Source: Balneola sp.
GTDB taxonomy: Bacteria > Bacteroidota > Rhodothermia > Balneolales > Balneolaceae
Direction: 5' to 3'
Assembly: GCA_003712055.1 (NCBI GenBank)
Contig: RHLJ01000001.1
Location: 62,001-126,000 of the forward strand
Length of the DNA stretch: 64,000 bases
Of this stretch, positions 27,325 through 35,562 are shown piece by piece (positions within the stretch are counted from its first letter, which is position 1; each line of letters starts with the position of its first letter). The notes beneath the pieces were generated by a model. It was not told the DNA's origin. It saw only the letters and a program-made list of their open reading frames with translations, and made no database searches. Both the position numbers and the translations under genes were made by a program.

Positions 27325-29014
27325 AAAGTACCTCAACGGTTTCAATCGGGTTGGTAAATCCTTTCAAAGATTTAGGCTCTACATCTTTGAAGTTAAATTC
27401 TCTTGTAAGTCCATGCTCTTCTATTTTCATCTTAGGTAACAGGATCTGTCCCGATTCTGCAGCGGAACAAAGGCGGGCACAAAGGTTAACTTCAGGGCCA
27501 ATTACGGTATAATCCATCCGTTCACTTGCTCCCATATTTCCAAGTACCATACTTCCAAAATTCACGCCAATACCCAATCCCTTAAAGAAAGAGGAGAGTG
27601 TTTCATCTTTGTAGAAATCTTTCTGCATGGTCAGCGATGCTTTTATAGCACATTTAAGAGCGTCCTCTCCACTAAATAAAGCGATGATTGAGTCTCCAAC
27701 AAATTTATCAATAGATCCTCCGTAAGCTGTTACAGCATCGGCTTGAGAGGTAAGGGTTTTATTGAGGTTTTGAATGAAGTCTTCAGGATCCGTTTTTTCA
27801 ATTTTCGCTGTTGATCCACGAATATCTGTAAACAGAATTGCTAATTCTTGCCGGCTTCCTCCAAGTTCTAATCTCCCATCTGATGTTTTATTAATCATCT
27901 CGAGAGTGTGCGTGCCTACATAATTTTGTAATGCAAAACGTTCTTTAAGCCCAACCGTCATCTCATTGAAACGGTTTGCCATAAAGCCTATTTCATCTTT
28001 TGTTTTGGATTGCACGGTCACATCGAACTTTCCTTCTGAGACTTCTGCCATAGCCTCACTTAGATTTTTTATAGGAGATGTAAAGAGATTCCCCAAAAAG
28101 ATGGAGAGCAAGATGATTATAAGAAAAGCTACAAGAGCAATTATTAAAACGTTCTCTTGTAGAAGTTGGAGGGAAGAGAATTCCATTGCTACAGGAACAG
28201 TAGCGATGAAGAATGCATTTTCTCCGGTTCCAAGAGGTGAAACGGCCAAAAGCATTTCTGTGTCATTAACATCCGTTTGTAGGGTAGAAGAAAGAACAAG
28301 ATTCGAAGTGACTGAATCTACCAGTTCAGGATAACTAAGAAGGAAAGGCCAGAAATGTTCACTCCGAAAACTACTATCAGAAGTAGCAATCAAATCTTGC
28401 TCAAGAAAAAGTGAGATATCTATTTCAGTATTTAATTTTAGTTCTTCCGCTTCGGTATCAGTGAATTTGGCCCCAAAAGTAAGGGTGCCAATTACTATAT
28501 CTTCAACATTAAGAATGGGGACTGAAACTACTTGGTATAGCTCGTTCTCAAATGCCCAGATTGAAGGCCATTCTGGGTTGTATTCTGGATAGTATCCTTC
28601 AAGGGCTTCAGAAACATATTCCAGGCTACTCAGGTTTGTACCATGCAAATCCTGTCTTCTAAACCAACCTAATGTATTTCCTATATCATCAGTAACAATG
28701 ATTAGATCTGTCTCAGCGAAATTGGAGAACTCTAGAACATTAAAATAAACATTGCTTTCATCCTTGAGTTCAACATTCGTTTTAAGTGAGGAATTTTCTG
28801 CTACTAAAATAGCTGATTCGATGAGGCGCTTATACTTGGAATCTTGCTGTATTTTAAAAACTTCCTGAAGATTACTGAAGTCAGATATTACCTCTTCACG
28901 AATGGTTTTAGAAGAGATCGTATTGATTGCAATTAAAACGGTAGCGAGTACAGCAATGGTAAGTAATGAGAGAAGGAGAAAGAGTTTGAGCCGGATTGGA
29001 AAACCTATTTTCAT
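27317..29014 (-). CDS. Membrane receptor-type class III adenylate cyclase
   Basis: Makes a cyclic nucleotide, most likely cAMP, in response to an extracytoplasmic signal. Helix 1 is at residues 12-30, a periplasmic sensor domain spans about 31-287, helix 2 is at 288-306, HAMP at 307-360, and the cyclase domain at 385-555. All key residues are visible: metal Asp397 (FTDIRGST) and Asp441 (KFVGDS), adenine-selecting Lys437 and Asp501 (DYTVIGPEVN), and transition-state Asn510 and Arg514 (NLCARL). The sensor resembles double-Cache-type domains by size and strand pattern, not by a firm motif. It lies 8 bp after the cupredoxin-like gene and overlaps the porin gene. Start ATG at 29014. Confidence 0.9.
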   Translation of the reverse strand: MKIGFPIRLKLFLLLSLLTIAVLATVLIAINTISSKTIREEVISDFSNLQEVFKIQQDSKYKRLIESAILVAENSSLKTNVELKDESNVYFNVLEFSNFAETDLIIVTDDIGNTLGWFRRQDLHGTNLSSLEYVSEALEGYYPEYNPEWPSIWAFENELYQVVSVPILNVEDIVIGTLTFGAKFTDTEAEELKLNTEIDISLFLEQDLIATSDSSFRSEHFWPFLLSYPELVDSVTSNLVLSSTLQTDVNDTEMLLAVSPLGTGENAFFIATVPVAMEFSSLQLLQENVLIIALVAFLIIILLSIFLGNLFTSPIKNLSEAMAEVSEGKFDVTVQSKTKDEIGFMANRFNEMTVGLKERFALQNYVGTHTLEMINKTSDGRLELGGSRQELAILFTDIRGSTAKIEKTDPEDFIQNLNKTLTSQADAVTAYGGSIDKFVGDSIIALFSGEDALKCAIKASLTMQKDFYKDETLSSFFKGLGIGVNFGSMVLGNMGASERMDYTVIGPEVNLCARLCSAAESGQILLPKMKIEEHGLTREFNFKDVEPKSLKGFTNPIETVEVLYE

Positions 29015-29022
29015 AAGAGTGA

Positions 29023-29763
29023 TTATGAAAATTCCAGAACTATACTTTTAGATTCACTAACAGATACTGTTATTTCCTGTATCAACAGGCTAAACCTGGG
29101 ATGATATGCTCTTATTTCATACTCACCCGGAGGAAGGTTATCCAGTTGAAATGTACCATCATCGTTAGCCCTGGTGAAATAGGGTGTATCCAGACTCAGA
29201 ACAATCGCATTCATTTGTGAATGAATATCACAATAGATACTTATAGGACCAATACCTTCTACTCTCCAATTGAGTTCTGGGACAACTTTACTGTATACAT
29301 CTCCTTTAGGACGACGACCAATGTTGAATCTTGCACCGGGAGTAAGGCTAAAGACATTATGAAAAAAAGGATCATCATTGACAAACTGAACAGTAGATCC
29401 AACGGTAACTGCTGTAACTCTGGGAATAAATACTGCATCTTTCTGGATAACTTGAGCAGGTTCTTCAAGTGGAGTTGTTTCTACTGTAAATGATATCGGA
29501 TGTGCACTAATAATTACATCGCTGAAGTTACTTGAGCTATTTGAGGATTCATCAGTTGAGGAGTCACCAGAGGTTCTGTTTCTGTAGGTTCGTCCTCTAA
29601 ACCTGTTATTAGAAGCTTTTTGGATAGCAGGCAACACAATAGTACCTGAGACGGTAGCATCATTTTGATCTATTTGCTCAACAGGAGCTAATCTGCTATC
29701 AGTGTCAATGTCAGAAGTGGGAGACAAAACCATCAGCCCTAATAGAAAAACAAGTGTCCTCAT
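29023..29763 (-). CDS. Exported cupredoxin-like protein with carboxypeptidase-regulatory-like end
   Basis: A 246-residue exported protein. A hydrophobic start (MRTLVFLLGLMVLSPTS) is followed by a low-complexity Arg/Ser/Asn stretch (residues 48-80), a cupredoxin-like fold (about 85-190) and a CarboxypepD_reg-like beta sandwich (DGTFQLDNLPPGEYEIRAYHP, about 195-246). A full set of type 1 copper ligands is in plausible places: His135 (FFHNVFS), Cys178 and His181 (YCDIHSQ), Met184. It resembles proteins annotated as methylamine-utilisation/plastocyanin-like, but no amine dehydrogenase is nearby. It heads the cupredoxin-cyclase-porin unit. Start ATG at 29763. Confidence 0.78.
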   Translation of the reverse strand: MRTLVFLLGLMVLSPTSDIDTDSRLAPVEQIDQNDATVSGTIVLPAIQKASNNRFRGRTYRNRTSGDSSTDESSNSSSNFSDVIISAHPISFTVETTPLEEPAQVIQKDAVFIPRVTAVTVGSTVQFVNDDPFFHNVFSLTPGARFNIGRRPKGDVYSKVVPELNWRVEGIGPISIYCDIHSQMNAIVLSLDTPYFTRANDDGTFQLDNLPPGEYEIRAYHPRFSLLIQEITVSVSESKSIVLEFS

Positions 29764-29827
29764 AAATTGAATTTCGAATGAGTTTTTTGTGGTCTAAAGA
29801 AAATAAATATGAACAGTTTTAAAAACT

Positions 29828-30391
29828 CTATTTCGCATAAATCATTGTTGTATCAGAAGGAACATTCCAGGGGTCAACACGATCATATACTACCCATGCT
29901 TCTCGAAAGCGTCTCTTGAGGAGGTTTGAATAGTAAATAGCTCGGTCTCGGTCATGAAAATTGCCGACGTGAACTTTATAGTAAGGGGTCTTGAAAAAAG
30001 TATAGGTTTCAGCCTGGTAGCCTACAATAGTAGTATCCGACCATGCTCGAAAAATGGAAGCTATTGTATCAGCCATGGCTACATTTCTCCCAGAATAAAG
30101 CTGAACCCGGTATCCTTCAAATAGATTTTTCTGGTCTTTATTCTCTTCTTCTACTTTGATGCGGGCATATTCATCAGGGATTGGGTTACTCTTGTTCTGA
30201 TAAGTATCAGAAAGAGTACTTCTGTAGCTATCAAGATAGGAGCCAGTAGATGGGTTAGTAACCGGAGGTTCTATCGGATTGGTTGTATTAACTGTTCCAG
30301 AATCAGCGGTTTCATTAGTTTCAATTACAGGCTGAGTTCCTGAACATGCATAAATAAGAAAAATTGAAACTGCTAAGAGAACTCGAGACAT
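29828..30391 (-). CDS. SPOR-domain lipoprotein
   Basis: Lipobox FLIYACSG puts the acylated Cys at residue 16 from the ATG at 30391 (the frame itself extends to 30403). A Thr/Asn/Pro-rich linker follows, then a SPOR domain at the C-terminus (EGYRVQLYSGRNVAMAD, PYYKVHVGNFHDRDRAIYY). SPOR domains bind denuded septal peptidoglycan, so a role at the division site is likely. The ATG is 1 nt after the stop of the truncated ALDH gene, so it may be co-translated; functional linkage to that operon is not evident. Confidence 0.85.
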   Translation of the reverse strand: MSRVLLAVSIFLIYACSGTQPVIETNETADSGTVNTTNPIEPPVTNPSTGSYLDSYRSTLSDTYQNKSNPIPDEYARIKVEEENKDQKNLFEGYRVQLYSGRNVAMADTIASIFRAWSDTTIVGYQAETYTFFKTPYYKVHVGNFHDRDRAIYYSNLLKRRFREAWVVYDRVDPWNVPSDTTMIYAK

Positions 30392-30392
30392 A

Positions 30393-31259
30393 TTAAAACC
30401 CAATAGGGTGCCAGGTTGTTTTCGTTTCCTGAAAATCGGTGATAAAATATGGGCTCTGAGCTTCGCTTGAATACCAGTCAGAAGTTATCTTTTTGACAAC
30501 TCTTTTCAGATTTTCGGTAGACTGCTCATCAATCATTTTAATCATTTCAGGGGTTAGTGTATCTGTATAAATGATAGCATTTACATCCATATGACCACTG
30601 AAATGTTCCGCAAGTTCTTCTTTTTTTCCTGTCAGGATATTTACAACCCCACCTGGAACATCCGATGCATTTAACACTTCTGCAAAAAGAATGGAAGTAG
30701 TTGGGTAAGGTTCAGATGCAAGTGCTACACACGTGTTACCACCCGCTATAGCAGGAGCAATTAATGAGACTAATCCTAGAAGGGGAGATTGATCCGGAGC
30801 TAATATTGCAACCACTCCAGTAGGATCTAGCAAACTAAAGTTGAAATGAGCACTTGCAACCGGATTTACAGAGCCAAATACCTGCTGATATTTATCCGTC
30901 CATCCCGCATAATATATGAGTCGGTCGATAGATGCATTAACATCTGCTTCCGCTTCAGCGGCAGAAAAACCAATGGTAGAAAGTTGCTTCTCAAATTCAG
31001 CTCTCCTGCTTTCGAGCATTTCAGCAATTCTGTAGAGGATTTGCCCGCGATTGTATGCATTTCTTGATTTCCATCCCGAAAAAGCTCCCCGGGCACTTTT
31101 AACAGCATCCCTAACATCCTTTCGGCTGCAAAGGCATGCATTAGCCAGTAATTCTTTTTCGCTATCAAAAACCTTGTAATACCTTCCAGATTCAGTTCTT
31201 GGGAAGTTCCCGTTTACATAGATTTTGTAAGTTTTTAATACTTCTAAATGTTCACTCAT
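30393..31259 (-). CDS. Truncated, catalytically dead ALDH-like protein
   Basis: Related to the N-terminal NAD-binding part of aldehyde dehydrogenases (YKIYVNGNFPRTES, ARGAFSGWKSRNAYNRGQIL, APAIAGGNTCVALAS, VPGGVVNILTG) but it stops at 288 residues, before the catalytic-Cys domain. Signature residues are also lost: the PWNFP site reads APDQSP, the cofactor Lys reads ALASEP, and ELGGK and the Cys loop are absent. The end reads cleanly to a stop, without signs of a frameshift in its middle. It follows the intact ALDH by 9 bp from the ATG at 31259. Together the pair resembles a split ALDH16, in which a second, inactive domain supports the first (inference). Confidence 0.85.
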   Translation of the reverse strand: MSEHLEVLKTYKIYVNGNFPRTESGRYYKVFDSEKELLANACLCSRKDVRDAVKSARGAFSGWKSRNAYNRGQILYRIAEMLESRRAEFEKQLSTIGFSAAEAEADVNASIDRLIYYAGWTDKYQQVFGSVNPVASAHFNFSLLDPTGVVAILAPDQSPLLGLVSLIAPAIAGGNTCVALASEPYPTTSILFAEVLNASDVPGGVVNILTGKKEELAEHFSGHMDVNAIIYTDTLTPEMIKMIDEQSTENLKRVVKKITSDWYSSEAQSPYFITDFQETKTTWHPIGF

Positions 31260-31268
31260 GGCCAATTA

Positions 31269-32777
31269 TCATTTTAGAGTTAAATAAGCGGATAATCCAT
31301 GCAAACCGCCTTCTCTTCCAATTCCACTTTCTTTATATCCACCAAAGGGTGAGGTTGGATCAAATTTGTTGTATGTATTTGCCCAAACAACACCAGAACG
31401 TAGCCCTGAGCCAACCTTAAATACTTTTGATCCTTTATCAGTCCAGACCCCGCCAGCCAGTCCATAAGGAGTGTTATTGGCTTTCTGTATAGCTTCGTCA
31501 GCAGTTCTAAACGTTTGAACGGTAAGAACAGGGCCAAAAATTTCTTCCTGAACCACCCGTTTACTTTGTGATACATTAGTAAGGAGGGTAGGGCGAATGA
31601 AAAAACCGGTGTCCGGGATGGAGCATTTGCTTTGATATACATCAGCTCCCTCATCTAAACCAATCTCTAAGAATGAGTTAATAGTGTCATATTGTTGACC
31701 GGAATTGATGGCTCCAATATCAGTATTCTTATCAAGTGGGTCGCCAACGATGAGTGTTTCCATCCGGTCTTTTAGCTTTCCAATTAGCTCATTAGCTACT
31801 CCTTCCTGAACAAGAAGCCGTGACCCTGCGCAGCATACATGTCCCTGATTAAAGAAGATGGCATTGATAATACCTTCTACCGCCTGATCTATGGCGGCAT
31901 CTTCGAAAATGATTAGAGCACCTTTTCCACCTAATTCAAGGGTGAATTTCTTGTCTGTTCCTGCAATAGATCTTTGTATCAGTTTTCCAACAGCAGTAGA
32001 GCCGGTAAAAGCAATCTTGTCAATATCCTCATGATTCACCATTTCAGCGCCTGTTTGGCCTGCTCCTGTAATAATATTTACTACTCCATCAGGTAAACCG
32101 GAATCCTTAATTAATTCTGCAAATTTTAATGCAGTTAAAGAGGTAGTCTCAGCTGGTTTGAGAACGACGGTGTTTCCACATGCCAACGCTGGAGCAATTT
32201 TCCAGGCCAGCATAAGTAAAGGAAAGTTCCATGGTATGATTTGTCCACATACGCCAATAGGTTCAGGGGTTTTGCCTGGAAATGCATACTCAAGTTTATC
32301 AGCCCATCCTGCGTAATAAAAGAAGTGAGCAGCAGCAAGAGGAACATCTACATCTCTGGACTCTCGAATAGGCTTACCTCCGTCCATACTTTCTAATACT
32401 GCAAATTCCCGTGCTCTCTCTTGGAGCATCCGGGCGATACGATATAGATATTTCCCCCTGGTTTTCGGTGCCAGTGAGCTCCATTCACCTTTAAATGCTT
32501 TCCGAGCTGCTTTTACTGCACTATTTACATCACTTTGGGTAGCTTCTGCAAACTCAGTGATGACTTCTTTATTTGCAGGATTAATCGTCGGGAAATATCT
32601 GTCTTTGGATGGTTTAACAAATTTACCACCAATAAATAGTTCATAGCGATCTTTAATCTCAACATGGCTGGTACTCTCAGGAGCAGGAGCATATTCCCAA
32701 ACTGAGGCGAAATCGAGTTTCGAGTTTGGAGAAGTGGGTTTGAAAGGGGTTTCTTTAGTCTCTGTTGTTTGTGACAT
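31269..32777 (-). CDS. NAD(P)-dependent aldehyde dehydrogenase
   Basis: Intact ALDH, 502 aa. It has the substrate/cofactor loop IIPWNFPLLML, Lys207 in VVLKPAE, FTGSTAVG, general base Glu281 in ELGGKG, and catalytic Cys315 in NQGHVCCAGSR, with EEIFGPVL and SPFGGYKESGIGRE at the end. It lies 11 bp downstream of deoC, so the most likely substrate is acetaldehyde released by the aldolase (context inference). An N-terminal extension of about 40 residues precedes the domain. Start ATG at 32777. Confidence 0.93.
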   Translation of the reverse strand: MSQTTETKETPFKPTSPNSKLDFASVWEYAPAPESTSHVEIKDRYELFIGGKFVKPSKDRYFPTINPANKEVITEFAEATQSDVNSAVKAARKAFKGEWSSLAPKTRGKYLYRIARMLQERAREFAVLESMDGGKPIRESRDVDVPLAAAHFFYYAGWADKLEYAFPGKTPEPIGVCGQIIPWNFPLLMLAWKIAPALACGNTVVLKPAETTSLTALKFAELIKDSGLPDGVVNIITGAGQTGAEMVNHEDIDKIAFTGSTAVGKLIQRSIAGTDKKFTLELGGKGALIIFEDAAIDQAVEGIINAIFFNQGHVCCAGSRLLVQEGVANELIGKLKDRMETLIVGDPLDKNTDIGAINSGQQYDTINSFLEIGLDEGADVYQSKCSIPDTGFFIRPTLLTNVSQSKRVVQEEIFGPVLTVQTFRTADEAIQKANNTPYGLAGGVWTDKGSKVFKVGSGLRSGVVWANTYNKFDPTSPFGGYKESGIGREGGLHGLSAYLTLK

Positions 32778-32788
32778 ATCGGTCAGTT

Positions 32789-33688
32789 TTAATCCACTGA
32801 AAAATAGTCCGGACTTTGATATCGTCCGGTTTCCTGTTTTACGATTTGCATAAGCACATCGTTGGCAAGTGAGCTGGCTCCAAATCGGAAGTATTCATTA
32901 TTTAACCAGGCTGCTCCAAGTGTTTCTTTTACAAGTACAAGGTATTGTAATGCTTGTTTTGCAGTTCTAATTCCTCCTGCAGGCTTCATTCCAATCATTT
33001 TTCCTGTTCGATTGTAAAAATCACGGATCGCTTCCAGCATTACTAACGTAACGGGTTGTGTAGCTGCGGGGCTTATTTTACCAGTAGATGTTTTAATAAA
33101 ATCAGCACCAGCATCCATTGAGATATCGCTCGCCTTTCTCACATTTTCATAGGTATGAAGTTCTCCGGTTTCCAGAATCACCTTTAAATGGGCTTCTCCA
33201 CAAGCTTCTTTCACAGCAGCAACTTCATCAAATACCTTGTTGTACTCACCTGATAAAAAAGCTCCACGGCTTATTACCATATCAACCTCATCTGCACCTT
33301 CGTCTACTGCAAATTTAGTATCATCAATTCTTACCGAGAGAGGGGCCATCCCACTTGGAAAAGCAGTAGCAACACTAGCTACATTAATTCCTGTACCTTT
33401 CACTTGTTCTTTTGCAATTCGAACCATTGTAGGATAAACACAAACTGCAGCTACTTTTGGGAGATCCGGAAGCGGGGCGTACGGTAGTTTAGCTTTTTGA
33501 CATAATTGGATGACTTTTCCTTCGGAATCTTTTCCCTCCAGTGTAGTCAAATCCATCATGCTAAGCGCCATTTTTAATCCACTTAACTTAGCATCTTTTT
33601 TGATACTCCTTTTATTAAGCCTGGAAACACGTTCTTCGATACCAACGTGATCTATGGGTTTTGTGATAGTATAGTCTGATCTGTTCAT
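32789..33688 (-). CDS. deoC: Deoxyribose-phosphate aldolase
   Basis: Class I aldolase splitting 2-deoxyribose 5-phosphate into glyceraldehyde 3-phosphate and acetaldehyde. The TIM-barrel motifs are present: VDEGADEVDMVISRGAF, KVILETGEL, the Schiff-base Lys in GADFIKTSTGK, and GMKPAGGIRTAKQAL. About 299 aa, longer than the E. coli enzyme by an N-terminal extension of about 45 residues, as is common in Gram-negative relatives. A TAnnTTTG box lies 45 bp upstream. First gene of deoC-ALDH-ALDH-like. Confidence 0.95.
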   Translation of the reverse strand: MNRSDYTITKPIDHVGIEERVSRLNKRSIKKDAKLSGLKMALSMMDLTTLEGKDSEGKVIQLCQKAKLPYAPLPDLPKVAAVCVYPTMVRIAKEQVKGTGINVASVATAFPSGMAPLSVRIDDTKFAVDEGADEVDMVISRGAFLSGEYNKVFDEVAAVKEACGEAHLKVILETGELHTYENVRKASDISMDAGADFIKTSTGKISPAATQPVTLVMLEAIRDFYNRTGKMIGMKPAGGIRTAKQALQYLVLVKETLGAAWLNNEYFRFGASSLANDVLMQIVKQETGRYQSPDYFSVD

Positions 33689-33732
33689 TCTATTACAAAC
33701 ATTAAGTGAATTCTATGCAGAAATATCAGGGG

Positions 33733-33740
33733 CAAAGGTA
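33733..33740 (-). promoter_or_regulatory. Candidate -7 promoter box of deoC
   Basis: On the minus strand TACCTTTG fits TAnnTTTG and lies 45 bp before the deoC ATG. A TTTGG further upstream is about 25 nt away, somewhat too far for an ideal -33. Confidence 0.45.
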
Positions 33741-33840
33741 CGAAAACTATAGAAAGCATATTAACCAAACATCCAGGAGCTTTAACATATAAATCGGAAT
33801 ACTGGCACTAATACTTCTTTTTCCTTTAATTCAATGGCTA

Positions 33841-33858
33841 CCAATACGATAGTATTGG
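33841..33858. promoter_or_regulatory. 18-nt palindrome before the DUF1761 gene
   Basis: CCAATAC-GATA-GTATTGG is a perfect 7-bp inverted repeat with a 4-nt centre. It lies 29 bp before the ATG at 33888, where an operator or a small hairpin in the leader would sit. The 199-bp gap it lies in also holds the deoC promoter candidate and nothing else I recognise. Confidence 0.3.
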
Positions 33859-33887
33859 CGCTAAATTATTAACTAATAGGAATAAAC

Positions 33888-34289
33888 ATGGAAATGGATA
33901 TTAACTATTTGGCAGTGGTTGTATCAGCTTTAGTGGGATTTGTTGTTGGTTTCCCATGGTATGGGCCTGTTTTCGGGAAGGCCTGGATGGAGCTTGTCGG
34001 AATGACTGAAGAAAAAGTTCAACAGGGAAATATGGCTAAGATATTTGGACTGTCATTTATCTTTCAATTAATAATGGCTTATTGCCTGGCGATGTTTTTG
34101 AATGACCCTACTATTGACGCTGCAATGGGAGCGTTTTATGGATTCTTAACAGGCTTTGGCTGGATATTCTTTGTATTTGCTACTTCATATTTATATGAAC
34201 AAAAACCATTCAAGCTTACCTTAATTAATGGCGGGTACTGGACAGTAGTGTTCACAATTATGGGGCTTATACTCGGAGCCTGGAAATAA
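33888..34289 (+). CDS. DUF1761 membrane protein
   Basis: 133-residue inner-membrane protein with four hydrophobic helices. FVVGFPWYGPVFGKAWMELVG near the N-terminus (the WYGPxFGKxW motif), FYGFLTGFGWIFFVFAT and the closing INGGYWTVVFTIMGLILG are typical of DUF1761. Function unknown for the family. AGGA lies a few bases before the ATG. It stands alone between the divergent deoC operon and a convergent glycosyltransferase gene. Confidence 0.85.
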   Translation: MEMDINYLAVVVSALVGFVVGFPWYGPVFGKAWMELVGMTEEKVQQGNMAKIFGLSFIFQLIMAYCLAMFLNDPTIDAAMGAFYGFLTGFGWIFFVFATSYLYEQKPFKLTLINGGYWTVVFTIMGLILGAWK

Positions 34290-34352
34290 TCTTTTCAAGT
34301 TTCTTATAAGTGGGAGCTAAAGCCCGCTTAATTAAATTGAAATGAATAAGCT

Positions 34353-34390
34353 ACAAAAACACAGAATCAATGAGGTTTTAGTGTTTTTGT
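34353..34390. repeat. 10-bp inverted repeat, possible terminator
   Basis: ACAAAAACAC (34353-34362) and GTGTTTTTGT (34381-34390) pair across an 18-nt loop in the gap between convergent genes. The stem is AT-rich and lacks a clear T-run after it, so it is a weak terminator candidate at most. Confidence 0.35.
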
Positions 34391-34438
34391 GGCTAAGTAA
34401 TAATCAGCTTACCTCAACAAATTGATCACACTATGTGA

Positions 34439-35458
34439 TTAAGATTCATGTTTTACAAGTTGATTATATGTTTTTTTCCCTCTGGCAAAAAATTTCCAAA
34501 CGAGAAATACATTACTCAAAGCTTTTTGTGCACCCTTTATTGGGTTAGCTTTTCTTTTTTGTTGTGCTAAAGGCAATCTTATCCAAAAGTGAAGATGAGC
34601 TTTAAGTATTGCAGTAAATTCATCCATTCGAAAAGTCAATAGAGAGCGAAGTACCGCTACCCAGTCGAGGAGTAATCGGATTGGGAACCTGACCAGCAGT
34701 GCTCCAAAAGGAAGGTTTTTCCAAAGCATATAAAGGCTGTTTCTGAAATTAAAGTACACCTTTCTATATGATCCCATGGGAAGTGAACCTCCGCCAAGAT
34801 GATAAATAGTACTCTTAGGAGTATAAATAATCGTGTGTCCCTGATTCAATGCTCTCCAACATAAATCGATTTCCTCCATATGGAATTCAAAGTCTTCATC
34901 GAAACCGCCCAAAGACTCAAAACAATCTTTCTTTATTGCTAAAGCCGCTCCTGATGCCCAGGTAATTGGAGCAATTGAATCGTATTGTCCTTCATCTTTT
35001 TCAGTAACATCAAGGATCCTTCCTCTGCAGAACGGGTAACCCAGCCAATCAAGATATCCACCTGCAGCTCCGGCATATTCGAAATATTCTTTCTGAGAAT
35101 AGGATTTAATTTTTGGTTGAATGATAGAAGGAGAAGAAGCGTGACTGAACCCATCTTCAAGTCCGGTAAGCCACTCAGAATCTACTTCTACATCATTATT
35201 AAGGAAAACGAGTACTTCTTTCTCTGCATATGGAACAGCCCTATTATTTCCCCCTGTGTACCCATAGTTAAGATCGAATGAGGCAATTTTTACAGAGGGG
35301 TAATGTTCTCTAACCCATTCAATGGATTCATCTGTAGATGCATTGTCTGCCAGAATGATTTCAAAATTACCATAGTTTGTTTCTACTACTGATGGCAGGA
35401 AGCGCTTTAAGTGATCTAAACCATTCCAGGTAACGATGATTATGCTAAATCCTAACAA
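34439..35458 (-). CDS. Family 2 glycosyltransferase (rhamnosyltransferase-like)
   Basis: GT-A fold inverting transferase, 339 aa. SIIIVTWNGLDHLKRFLPSV is the nucleotide-binding start, ILADNASTDESIEW follows, the DxD-type metal site is in VFLNNDVEVD, and the acceptor-side motif is FEFHMEEIDLCWRAL. This order matches WbbL-like rhamnosyltransferases of polysaccharide synthesis. Hydrophobic residues near the end (YMLWKNLPFGALLVRFPIRL) may touch the membrane. Start TTG at 35458, the only start codon after an in-frame TAA. No other glycan genes are beside it. Confidence 0.87.
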   Translation of the reverse strand: MLGFSIIIVTWNGLDHLKRFLPSVVETNYGNFEIILADNASTDESIEWVREHYPSVKIASFDLNYGYTGGNNRAVPYAEKEVLVFLNNDVEVDSEWLTGLEDGFSHASSPSIIQPKIKSYSQKEYFEYAGAAGGYLDWLGYPFCRGRILDVTEKDEGQYDSIAPITWASGAALAIKKDCFESLGGFDEDFEFHMEEIDLCWRALNQGHTIIYTPKSTIYHLGGGSLPMGSYRKVYFNFRNSLYMLWKNLPFGALLVRFPIRLLLDWVAVLRSLLTFRMDEFTAILKAHLHFWIRLPLAQQKRKANPIKGAQKALSNVFLVWKFFARGKKTYNQLVKHES

Positions 35459-35562
35459 TGAATGAAATTAAAGATGTGTATGTTGAACGCAGGTATAGAA
35501 GAAGTCAGTAAAAAACCTTTTATTTGCGAGCTATTTAACCCGGCAATGATGATAACGAATTT

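Noticed and set aside
29023-29763. Amine dehydrogenase accessory (true MauL-type) function
   Set aside because: Resemblance is limited to the cupredoxin-like fold; no mau genes are present, so the name is not adopted.
33689-33887. Riboswitch or small RNA in the deoC/DUF1761 gap
   Set aside because: Only short palindromic and promoter-like pieces are visible; no conserved riboswitch core could be recognised.
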